A DNA stretch of 7,360 bases from positions 1-7,360 of the forward strand of contig QGUL01000079.1 of assembly GCA_003242425.1 (NCBI GenBank), given 5' to 3'. The position numbers were made by a program, and so were the translations under genes. Each line of letters opens with the position of its first letter. Position 1 is the stretch's first letter. The notes beneath the pieces are model-generated. The model was given only the letters and a program-made list of their open reading frames with translations, had not been told where the DNA came from and searched no databases. Positions 1 through 7,360 of this stretch are shown piece after piece. The stretch is from Pseudomonadota bacterium. Lineage in GTDB: Bacteria; Pseudomonadota; Gammaproteobacteria; Burkholderiales; SG8-39.

Positions 1-3000
1 CGCCACGTCACCCAGAGCTTGGCGCGCCCGTCGTGGATGTGCGCGGGCTCGATCAGACTGCGCACCGCTTCGGCCAGTTGCGGACGCTCCGCCATCGCCT
101 GCAATTCGCGCAGCATGCGGTGGCGGTGTTCGTAATTTACCGGACGGCGGTTGTCGGGATCGACCAGACTGAAATCGAGGATCTCGTTGCCTTGATAGAT
201 GTCCGGCACGCCGGGCGAGCACAGCTTCACCGCCGCGGCCGCGACGCTGTTCAGCGCCCCGTACCAGGCGACGGGTTGTGCCAGCGCGCGCAAATCGTCG
301 AGGAACAGGTTGTCCGACACCTTGCCGAGCAGTGCGCGCACGAACTCGATCACCGCCTGTTCGTAGTCCGCGTTCGGGTTCAGCCAGCTCGTATGCACCT
401 TCGCCTCGCGCATCGCCTTGATCATGTAGCCTTCGATGCGCTCGCGATAGGCCGCCAGGGCCGCCTCGTCCAGCTCGCCTGCGGGCAGGCTGCCCAGCAG
501 GATCTGGTAGAGCAGATATTCGTCGTTGCGCGAAGGCGCCGGACGACCGTCGAGGCGTGCGTGCCTGGCGCGGTTGATGCGGCTCCAGCGCCGCAGCGCG
601 AGCCGCCAGTTGGCCGGCATCTCCGAGAGCACGTTGATGCGCGCGCGCACGTCCTCGGAGCGCTTGTTGTCGTGCGTGGAGGAAGCCAGCATGGTATGCG
701 GCCAGTGTTGCAGACGCGCCAGGCTCGCGCCGTGGAAGGCTTTGACCGTCATGCCGAACTGGTGCGGATCGCCGCCCACTTCGTTGAGCGACACCAGGCG
801 GTTGTAGCGGTAGAACGCCGTGTCCTCCACGCCCTTCGCCGTCACCGGGGCCGTGTATTGCTGGAACCGCATGGCGATGGCGCGGTATTCGTCCAGCACT
901 TCCGGCGGCGCCCCTTCCGGCGCCTGCAGCAACAGCACGTTGCGGATGAAATCGAAAATGGTGTCCTCGGCCGCGGGAATGCGGCGCTTGGCCTGCGAAA
1001 CCGCCCAGTCGATGTAGCGCCGGTCCTGCGCGCTCGCCGTCGCGTTCACGTAAGTGCGGTAGACCGGAAAGCAGGCCACGACTTCGGCAAGCGCCTGGCG
1101 CAGGGTGTTAAGCGTGAAGTCGCGCGTGCGCCGGTCGAGGCGGGCGATGCGCAACAGGCGGTTCGACAGCACGGTGAGTTCGGCCGCGAGCGCCACGCGC
1201 ATCATCAGCCGCTTGCCGCGGTAGGCCTGTTCCTCGAAAGGCAGCGCCTCTTCGCCGACGAAGCTCGACCAGGTGCGCGTCATCGCGCTCTTGGCCGCCG
1301 TATCGACGAAGACGCCGTTCAGCACGTTGGCGTAGCGGTAACCGGTGGTGCCGTACACCGGCCAGTTCTGCGGAATGTCCTCGTGCGGCGCGGCGATCTT
1401 CTCGATCACCACGTACAAGGGTTTGGTCTGCGGATCCACGTCCGCGCCGGCGAGCTGGGCGTAACGCGATTGCAGCCGTTCGAAGTAGCCCGCGGGATCG
1501 TAGAGACCGTCGGGATGGTCGATGCGGATGCCGTCGATCTTGCCTTCCACTGCCAGGTCGAGCACGAAGCGGTGCGTGGCCTCGAAAGTCGCCGGGTTCT
1601 CCATCCGCAAGGCGGCGAGATCGTTGATGTCGAAGAAGCGCCGGTAGTTGATTTCGTCCGAGGCGACGCGCCAATAGGCGAGGCGATAGGCCTGCGCCTC
1701 CAACAGCGAGTCCAGAGCGTCGAAGCTTTCCCGCTCGCCGGGTCTGCCGTTGTAGTGCTCGACCATCCTGTCGATGGCCTCGGCAAGCAGGGGCTGTTCG
1801 CGCACCAGCGTCGCCAACCTCGCCTTGTGCACTTCCTTGTCTCGTTGCCGTTCCTCGCGCGCCTGCGGGTCCGTGGTATCGCGTGCCGGCAAGTGGCGGA
1901 AAGCGTTGGCGAGCGCCTGACATTCGGCCTGCACCTGAGCAGGCACGTTCGGCGGTAGCAGCGCGACCGCGGCCTGCAGCAGGCTCGCGTAGGACTGCGG
2001 GTCGATGGGAAAGCGATGCGCGTAATAGCTGACCGCGAAGCCGCCCGTTTCGCGGTCGAAGCCGAGCTTCAGCTCGCCGCGCTCCAGCACCACGCCGTAG
2101 TGGTCGCCCAGCACCGGGATCAGCACCTTGCCGCGCAGGGCGGGGTCGAGCGGCTGCCAGTCGATATCGAAGAAATCGGCATAGACGGAGCCCTGGCCGT
2201 TTTCCAGCACGTCGAGCCACCAGGCGTTGTCCGCGCCCATGATGCCCATGTGGTTGGGCACCATGTCGAAGATCTGGCCCATGCCGTGCCGTTTCAGTTC
2301 CGCGACGAAACGCTCGAAGGCTTCGCGGTCGCCGATCTCCGGATTGAGCGTGTTGTGGTCGATGATGTCGTAGCCGTGCGTGCTGCCCGGCCGCGCGCGC
2401 AGATAGGGCGAGCAATAGACGTGGCTCACGCCCAGCTCGGCGAGATAGGGCACGATGCGCGTCGCCGCCTCGAAATCGAAGTCGCGATGAAGCTGCAGGC
2501 GGTAGGTTGCGCGCGGAATGATCGCCTTGCGCTCATTCCGCGCCGCGGGCTTTGGGCGCCACGTCCCCCGCCTGGCGGACAGCACGTTGGCGAGTTCGAT
2601 GAAACGTGCGTCGCTGCGCAGGCGTTCGAGCGTGAGCGGCAGTTTGCGTTTCCAATTGGGACACTCGTCCGTGGTACCGGGCATGTTGGCCTGGTCCACG
2701 ACGCCCAGCACGTCTTCGAGCTGCATCACCAGCACACGCGCCGGCGTTGACGCCAGATAGGCGGCGATGGCGCGGATCAGCTCCGGCGTCATGTGCGGCG
2801 CCGAAAGCGGATCGGGCGTGATGCCGTGCGGCAACAAACCTTCGCGTTCCAGCGCGAGCAACAGCCGCGCGCGGTCCTGCGCACGCTGCACCAGCTGCTG
2901 CTCGCGCACGGCCTCGTCGGGGAAGAGATGCAGCTCGGCGCGTTGCGCGATGTCGCGCCCTTCCCACCAGCCCGAGAGCGTGGGCAGGTCGTGAGTGGTC

Positions 3001-4748
3001 GCGGCGACAATGGCGTCACGCGGATACTCCCGCGGCGCCTTGAATTCGCCGCCGTCGCGGCGTTCGAAATACAGCAGGCGATAGGAGAGCACGCAATGGC
3101 GCGCGAGCGCCTCGCGCACTTCGTCCGGTACGGTGCCGAGGTCCTCGCCGATCACCAGACATCGGTGGCGATGGCTTTCCAGCGCGAGGATGCCGAGCAG
3201 GTCCTCGAAGGGATAGCGCATGTACGCGCCTTGCGTCGCGTCGCCGCCGGGCGGCACCCAGAACAGGCGCGCCAGTCCCATGACGTGGTCGATGCGCACG
3301 GCGCCCGAGTGGCGCATGGTGGCGCGCAGGATGGCGATGAACGGCCGGTACGCCGCCGCGCGCAGGCGCTCGGGAATGAGCGGCGGCAGACCCCAGTTCT
3401 GCCCCTTGAGATTGAACTCGTCGGGCGGTGCCCCGACGCTCACGCTCAAGGCATAGAGCTCCTGATGCGACCATGTTTCGGCGCCGCCGCGATCGACGGA
3501 CACGGCGAGATCCTCGTAAAGGCCCACGCCCAGATGCAGGTCGAAGGCGCGCTTGCCGGCCGCCGCAAGCTGCAGATCGGCCTGCCATTGCAGCCATTCG
3601 TAGAATTCGACGCGCTCGACGGCTTCGCGCTCGAAAGCCGCCACCTCGGCCGAGCACGGATCGCGATAGGCCTCCGGCCATACCGGCCAGCCCCAGATCG
3701 CGGGATCGCGGCGGTGGAAGTGTTCCTGCAGCGCCTCGAACAAGGCGTGACGGCGCAGGTCGTCGCCACCCGCCTGCTGGAAGGCACGGAAAGCCTGCGC
3801 GCGTGCCGTGTTATGCACCAGATGCACGTGCCGGAAATGCGCGTACAACCGTTCGAGCACTTCGAACTTGGCTGCCGCCACGCCGGGATAATCGACCAGC
3901 TCGGCATCGCGCAAGGTCTGCAAACGTGTCTGGAATTCAGCGCCGCGCACCTGCGCGCGCACCGCTTCGCATTCGCGGTACTCCTCGATCGCCTCGACGT
4001 CGAGATAGAGCACGTTCTTGAACAGGCGGCTCGAGGGGCTGTAAGGACTGTCGTGCCAGGGATTGTGCGGAAAGAGCGCGTGCAGGGGATTGAGACCGAT
4101 GATCCCGGCGCCGCGCTGCCCCCATTCCTCGATCAACGTCAGCAGATCGCCGAAATCGCCGATGCCCCAGTTGCGTTCCGACCGCACGCCGTAGAGTTGC
4201 ACCGCCGCGCCCCAGACGCGGTTGTCCTCGCGCACGGCTTCAGGCAGAAAGCAGGTCTGCGGTGCGACGATGAAGGAGGTTTCAGCCAGCGCGTCTTCTC
4301 CGCGTCGCACGCGCAGACGGTGATAGCCCGGCCCGACCGGCGCTTGAACCTCCAGCATGCGGCCGCTGTGCTCGCCGGCGGGCGTGTGCGCGCGCTCGAC
4401 TTCCGCCAACTGTGCGGGTTCGAAGTGCCCGCGATGGAGGCCGCCGGTTTCCTCTTCCAACTGCCACTCGAGCGGCGTATCGAGCGCGGCGACCGGCAGG
4501 TTGAGGCGAACCCGCCACGGCTGTCCGACGCGCAGCACGCAAACGGGCGGCAGCACTTCCTTCCAGCGTTCGCGTTCCGCCGCCGCGAGCGCCGCCTCGA
4601 TCGCCTGCGGCGTGTCGGCCTGTATGCCGATGGCACCGAGCAACGCGCTCAGCGACGCATCGCTTACCTCGTGCCGTTTGCCCCAGATGTCGTAGTAGTC
4701 GGGAGCGATGCCGTGCAGCATCGCCAGCCGGACCAGCGCTTCGCGCAT
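1..4748 (-). CDS. malQ-treY: Fused 4-alpha-glucanotransferase / malto-oligosyltrehalose synthase (MalQ-TreY), C-terminus beyond the window
   Basis: One open frame of 1582 residues runs without a stop from ATG 4748 off the left edge. I read it codon by codon; MalQ codon 1 and the first TreY codons are exactly 742 codons apart.
Residues 1-725 are MalQ (GH77), which transfers malto-oligosyl units between chains: N-terminal beta domain, then NWGIGD (193-198), SPYSPSSRLF (234-243), nucleophile D487 in VRIDHVMGL, acid/base E535 in VIGEDLGTVP and D587 in THDLPT.
Residues 726-742 are a basic linker. From 743 it is TreY (GH13), which turns the reducing-end bond into trehalose: IIPRATYRLQ, D1077 in GIRIDHPDGL, E1116 in VVIEKI, D1360 in STHDNKRSEDV, and PGVPDIYQGNE (1512-1522).
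Both catalytic triads are intact. TreY proteins usually have 850-950 residues; 840 are visible here, so the tail is cut by the window edge. A bifunctional MalQ/TreY family of about 1,690 residues is known (PRK14507, from memory). It follows treZ by 18 bases. Confidence 0.95.
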   Translation of the reverse strand, partial: MREALVRLAMLHGIAPDYYDIWGKRHEVSDASLSALLGAIGIQADTPQAIEAALAAAERERWKEVLPPVCVLRVGQPWRVRLNLPVAALDTPLEWQLEEETGGLHRGHFEPAQLAEVERAHTPAGEHSGRMLEVQAPVGPGYHRLRVRRGEDALAETSFIVAPQTCFLPEAVREDNRVWGAAVQLYGVRSERNWGIGDFGDLLTLIEEWGQRGAGIIGLNPLHALFPHNPWHDSPYSPSSRLFKNVLYLDVEAIEEYRECEAVRAQVRGAEFQTRLQTLRDAELVDYPGVAAAKFEVLERLYAHFRHVHLVHNTARAQAFRAFQQAGGDDLRRHALFEALQEHFHRRDPAIWGWPVWPEAYRDPCSAEVAAFEREAVERVEFYEWLQWQADLQLAAAGKRAFDLHLGVGLYEDLAVSVDRGGAETWSHQELYALSVSVGAPPDEFNLKGQNWGLPPLIPERLRAAAYRPFIAILRATMRHSGAVRIDHVMGLARLFWVPPGGDATQGAYMRYPFEDLLGILALESHRHRCLVIGEDLGTVPDEVREALARHCVLSYRLLYFERRDGGEFKAPREYPRDAIVAATTHDLPTLSGWWEGRDIAQRAELHLFPDEAVREQQLVQRAQDRARLLLALEREGLLPHGITPDPLSAPHMTPELIRAIAAYLASTPARVLVMQLEDVLGVVDQANMPGTTDECPNWKRKLPLTLERLRSDARFIELANVLSARRGTWRPKPAARNERKAIIPRATYRLQLHRDFDFEAATRIVPYLAELGVSHVYCSPYLRARPGSTHGYDIIDHNTLNPEIGDREAFERFVAELKRHGMGQIFDMVPNHMGIMGADNAWWLDVLENGQGSVYADFFDIDWQPLDPALRGKVLIPVLGDHYGVVLERGELKLGFDRETGGFAVSYYAHRFPIDPQSYASLLQAAVALLPPNVPAQVQAECQALANAFRHLPARDTTDPQAREERQRDKEVHKARLATLVREQPLLAEAIDRMVEHYNGRPGERESFDALDSLLEAQAYRLAYWRVASDEINYRRFFDINDLAALRMENPATFEATHRFVLDLAVEGKIDGIRIDHPDGLYDPAGYFERLQSRYAQLAGADVDPQTKPLYVVIEKIAAPHEDIPQNWPVYGTTGYRYANVLNGVFVDTAAKSAMTRTWSSFVGEEALPFEEQAYRGKRLMMRVALAAELTVLSNRLLRIARLDRRTRDFTLNTLRQALAEVVACFPVYRTYVNATASAQDRRYIDWAVSQAKRRIPAAEDTIFDFIRNVLLLQAPEGAPPEVLDEYRAIAMRFQQYTAPVTAKGVEDTAFYRYNRLVSLNEVGGDPHQFGMTVKAFHGASLARLQHWPHTMLASSTHDNKRSEDVRARINVLSEMPANWRLALRRWSRINRARHARLDGRPAPSRNDEYLLYQILLGSLPAGELDEAALAAYRERIEGYMIKAMREAKVHTSWLNPNADYEQAVIEFVRALLGKVSDNLFLDDLRALAQPVAWYGALNSVAAAAVKLCSPGVPDIYQGNEILDFSLVDPDNRRPVNYEHRHRMLRELQAMAERPQLAEAVRSLIEPAHIHDGRAKLWVTW
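2523..2573 (-). other. Interdomain linker joining MalQ and TreY
   Basis: Residues 726-742 of the fusion (RRGTWRPKPAARNERKA) lie between the last MalQ-like helix (FIELANVLSAR) and the first TreY strand (IIPRATYRLQ). Seven of the 17 are Arg or Lys and only one is acidic; Pro and Ala suggest an extended, exposed linker. No in-frame ATG, GTG or TTG falls between V722 and the TreY domain. The GTG of V722 has no Shine-Dalgarno-like sequence before it, so a separately started TreY is unlikely. Confidence 0.8.
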
Positions 4749-4757
4749 CCTTACCTC
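4749..4757 (-). promoter_or_regulatory. Ribosome binding site of the malQ-treY fusion gene
   Basis: The minus strand reads GAGGTAAGG directly before the ATG at 4748. GAGG is 5 bases from the start codon. It lies inside the 18-base gap after the treZ TGA (4769-4767), so no separate promoter fits here and translation probably follows treZ closely. Confidence 0.7.
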
Positions 4758-4766
4758 AGCTCGTTT

Positions 4767-6614
4767 TCAGGAAGCAGTTGGACCGTCCTGCAACGACCAG
4801 ACCACCGACCAGGGCGGCAGACGTCCGTCGCGCAGTTGCGGGTCCTTCACTGAAGGACTGCAGTAGATCGGCGTACCGACGGGGGGCGTGACGTCCTCGG
4901 CCGGCGTGTCGCGCAGGTTCGCCCTCAATTCCAGCCGCGCACCGTCCCCGAGCGTCCATTGGACGTGCAGCCCGGCGCGCTCGTGGGCGACATAGGAGCC
5001 GCTGGGCGTGATGCCGCGCAGCCGCGGGACGATGTGGCGATGGCGCAAGGCGAGCAGCTGACGGTAGAGCGCGAGTCGCGCGGCATGCCGCGCTTCGCCC
5101 ACTTCGTGCCAGCGCAGCTTGGAGCGCTCGAAGGTCTCCAGCTCCACCGGATCGGGAATGCTGCGCTGCGTCTCGGGGTCCTTGAAGCGCTCGAAACGGC
5201 TGAACTCGCCGCGCCGGCCGGCGGTGACGCTCGCGCTCAGGTCCGGGCCGAAGTCGCAGAAGAATAGAAAAGGCGCCGAGGCGTCGAACTCCTCGCCCAT
5301 GAACAGCATGGGAATGCCCGGCGCGAGCAGATAGCAGGCTGCGGCGGCCTCCACCGCCTCGGGCGGCGCCAGATGGCCGATGCGCTCGCCGAAGGCGCGG
5401 TTACCCACCTGGTCGTGGTTCTGGATGAAGTTGACGAAGGCCGTCGCGGGCAGATGCACGCTCGGTTCGCCGCGCAACCGTCCATGGCCGTAGCGCGAGA
5501 CGTCGTGCTGATAGGCAAAGCCTTCGGCCAGACAACGTCCCAGATGGGCGAGCGGTTTGTCGCTGTAGTCCTGGTAGTAGCCGTCGCCCTCGCCGGTGAG
5601 CAGGACGTGCACGGCGTGATGGAAGTCGTCGTTCCACTGCGCCGTGGCGACGAGCGGCCGGTGGTCCGCATCGCGTCCCAGATAGCGCGCTTCGTTGCGC
5701 TCGTTTTCGAGCACGAGGTGCACGTGCCGGTCGCGCCCGGGTCCGGTGTGTACGGCTTCGGCGAGCTCCTGCAGGATGTGCGGCTGCGAATCGTCGGCGA
5801 TGGTATGAACCGCGTCCAGCCGCAGTCCGTCGAAGTGGTATTCCTCGAGCCAGTAGAGCGCGTTGTGGATGAAGAAGCTGCGTACCGTGCGCGCGTCCGG
5901 GCCGTCGTAGTTGATCGCCGCGCCCCAGGGCGTCTGATGCCGCGGATTGAAGAAGGATTCGGCGTAGATATGGAGATAATTGCCTTCGGGGCCGAAGTGG
6001 TTGTAGACGACGTCGAGGAACACCATCAGCCCGCGCGCGTGGGCAGCGTCGATGAAGCGCTTGAGATCCTCGGGCCTGCCGTAGTTGGCGTTGGGCGCGA
6101 AGAGCAGCGCGCCGTCGTAGCCCCAGTTGCGCTTGCCCGGGAATTCCGCCACCGGCATGAGCTCGATCGCGGTGACGCCGAGATCGACGAGGTAGTCGAG
6201 CTTCTCCATCGCGGCGGCGTAGGTGCCCACCGGAGTGAAGGTGCCGACGTGCAGCTCGTACAACACCGCTTCCTCCCACGGCCTGCCGCGCCAGTCGCCG
6301 TCCTGCCATTCGTAAGCGAAAGGATCGACGATTTCGCTCGGCGCATGCACGTCCTCGGGATTGAAGCGCGCCGCCGGATCGGGCACTGAAATCCCCCCGT
6401 CGATGCGGTAGGCATAGCGCGCCCCCACGCTCGCGTTGGCGACGACCGTCTCGTACCAGCCGTCCTCGGCCGCACGCATGGGCAGTTCGGCGCGCCCGCT
6501 TTCCATCGCCAGCACCAGGTCCACGTGCCGCGCGCTCGGCGCCCAAAGACGGAAGCGCACGCCGCCGCCTTCGAGCAGTTGCGTGCCGAACGGCATGAGG
6601 TGACGTCGCTTCAT
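4767..6614 (-). CDS. treZ: Malto-oligosyltrehalose trehalohydrolase TreZ
   Basis: This 615-residue cytoplasmic GH13 enzyme hydrolyses the alpha-1,4 bond next to the trehalose end of maltooligosyl trehalose, releasing trehalose. Family length is about 580-620, so it is complete. In order: an N-terminal beta-sandwich (about 10-95; FRLWAPSARHVDLVL) ending in the TreZ hallmark VPDPAARFNPEDVH (from 77); YELHVGTFTP (119); MPVAEFPGKRNWGYDG (153); VYNHFGPEGNYLH (203); GLRLDAVHTI with the probable nucleophile D267; LVLENERNEARYL with the probable acid/base E303; NHDQVGNRAFGERI with the third carboxylate D401; PMLFMGEEF (435-443), also typical of TreZ; then a C-terminal beta domain. All three catalytic positions are present. 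It starts at the ATG preceded by a good ribosome binding site and ends 18 bases before the MalQ-TreY gene, whose product makes its substrate, so the genes are almost certainly cotranscribed. No signal peptide is seen. Confidence 0.97.
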   Translation of the reverse strand: MKRRHLMPFGTQLLEGGGVRFRLWAPSARHVDLVLAMESGRAELPMRAAEDGWYETVVANASVGARYAYRIDGGISVPDPAARFNPEDVHAPSEIVDPFAYEWQDGDWRGRPWEEAVLYELHVGTFTPVGTYAAAMEKLDYLVDLGVTAIELMPVAEFPGKRNWGYDGALLFAPNANYGRPEDLKRFIDAAHARGLMVFLDVVYNHFGPEGNYLHIYAESFFNPRHQTPWGAAINYDGPDARTVRSFFIHNALYWLEEYHFDGLRLDAVHTIADDSQPHILQELAEAVHTGPGRDRHVHLVLENERNEARYLGRDADHRPLVATAQWNDDFHHAVHVLLTGEGDGYYQDYSDKPLAHLGRCLAEGFAYQHDVSRYGHGRLRGEPSVHLPATAFVNFIQNHDQVGNRAFGERIGHLAPPEAVEAAAACYLLAPGIPMLFMGEEFDASAPFLFFCDFGPDLSASVTAGRRGEFSRFERFKDPETQRSIPDPVELETFERSKLRWHEVGEARHAARLALYRQLLALRHRHIVPRLRGITPSGSYVAHERAGLHVQWTLGDGARLELRANLRDTPAEDVTPPVGTPIYCSPSVKDPQLRDGRLPPWSVVWSLQDGPTAS

Positions 6615-6621
6615 CGCTATA

Positions 6622-6630
6622 TTTCCTTCC
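6622..6630 (-). promoter_or_regulatory. Ribosome binding site of treZ
   Basis: The minus strand reads GGAAGGAAA here. The AAGGA core ends 9 bases before the ATG at 6614. This decides the start: the same frame is open upstream with another ATG at 6641 and a start-like codon at 6749, but no Shine-Dalgarno-like sequence precedes the 6641 ATG, and the extra residues (arginine-, proline- and cysteine-rich) do not resemble a TreZ N-terminus. Confidence 0.75.
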
Positions 6631-6658
6631 GCTGAGGCCATGCAGCCGCGCCGGGGCG

Positions 6659-6676
6659 CGCGCCGGACACGGCGCG
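6659..6676 (-). other. Perfect hairpin in the glgX-treZ intergenic gap
   Basis: On the minus strand CGCGCCG-TGTC-CGGCGCG forms a 7-bp GC-only stem with a 4-base loop, starting 17 bases after the glgX stop. No T-run follows it, so it is a poor intrinsic terminator. It may be an mRNA-stabilising or processing hairpin between the two cistrons. A second inverted repeat at 6647-6660 (six-base arms, two-base centre) shares two bases with it, so both could not form fully at once. The rest of the 79-base gap shows no promoter that I can recognise. Confidence 0.4.
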
Positions 6677-6693
6677 GCAGACATGGTAGGGGC

Positions 6694-7360
<667 letters not shown>

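Noticed and set aside
33..1958. 641-codon open frame on the plus strand
   Set aside because: It lies codon-for-codon antisense to the TreY half. Its stops would require TTA, CTA or TCA codons in the sense gene, which are rare at this GC content. Its composition (His, Arg, Val, Gln) is that of an antisense shadow.
1108..2415. 435-codon minus-strand frame overlapping TreY
   Set aside because: It is an arginine-rich out-of-frame reading of TreY; the true frame carries every TreY motif.
2533..2967. A malQ gene ending at the TGA at 2535-2533
   Set aside because: That stop is not in the MalQ frame. The upstream part of that frame is low-complexity Arg/Ala, while the frame holding D587 and the NMPGTTDE motif passes through without stopping.
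2793..4853. 686-codon open frame on the plus strand
   Set aside because: It is in the same antisense register over the MalQ half, resembles no protein I recognise, and runs through the treZ/malQ junction and ribosome binding site.
5373..6389. 338-codon open frame on the plus strand
   Set aside because: It is an in-register antisense shadow of TreZ.
6659..6676. Intrinsic terminator after glgX
   Set aside because: The hairpin lacks the downstream T-run, and treZ, with related function, follows closely on the same strand.

Overview
The window is a GC-rich (roughly two-thirds G+C by eye), densely packed piece of bacterial chromosome. All real genes lie on the minus strand, so the operon reads from high to low coordinates: glgX (5' end outside the window), treZ (complete), then one very large open frame that fuses 4-alpha-glucanotransferase (MalQ) to malto-oligosyltrehalose synthase (TreY) and runs off the left edge. 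Protein style and gene content fit a proteobacterium, perhaps beta or gamma, but the sequence alone does not fix the taxon. I see no tRNA, rRNA, CRISPR array, transposon or phage gene.

Layout: 7360-6694 is the C-terminal part of the glycogen debranching enzyme GlgX; its outermost ~85 bases look corrupted by base-calling errors. 6693-6615 is a 79-base gap with a perfect 7-bp hairpin and the treZ ribosome binding site. 6614-4767 is TreZ (615 aa). 4766-4749 is an 18-base gap holding the next ribosome binding site. 4748-1 is the MalQ-TreY fusion (1582 residues visible, no stop; probably about 100 residues lie outside).

Together these enzymes make trehalose from glycogen. GlgX releases short malto-oligosaccharides from branches. 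The MalQ half lengthens chains that are too short by disproportionation. The TreY half isomerises the reducing-end alpha-1,4 bond to alpha,alpha-1,1, giving maltooligosyl trehalose. TreZ cuts off free trehalose and returns a chain two glucoses shorter. That chain needs MalQ before TreY can use it again, which gives a plausible reason to tether the two activities.

The most notable feature is the in-frame MalQ-TreY fusion. As I recall it is a known but uncommon architecture, so it is not a new system. The second is a probable sequencing artefact at the right end. I found no evidence for a previously undescribed system.
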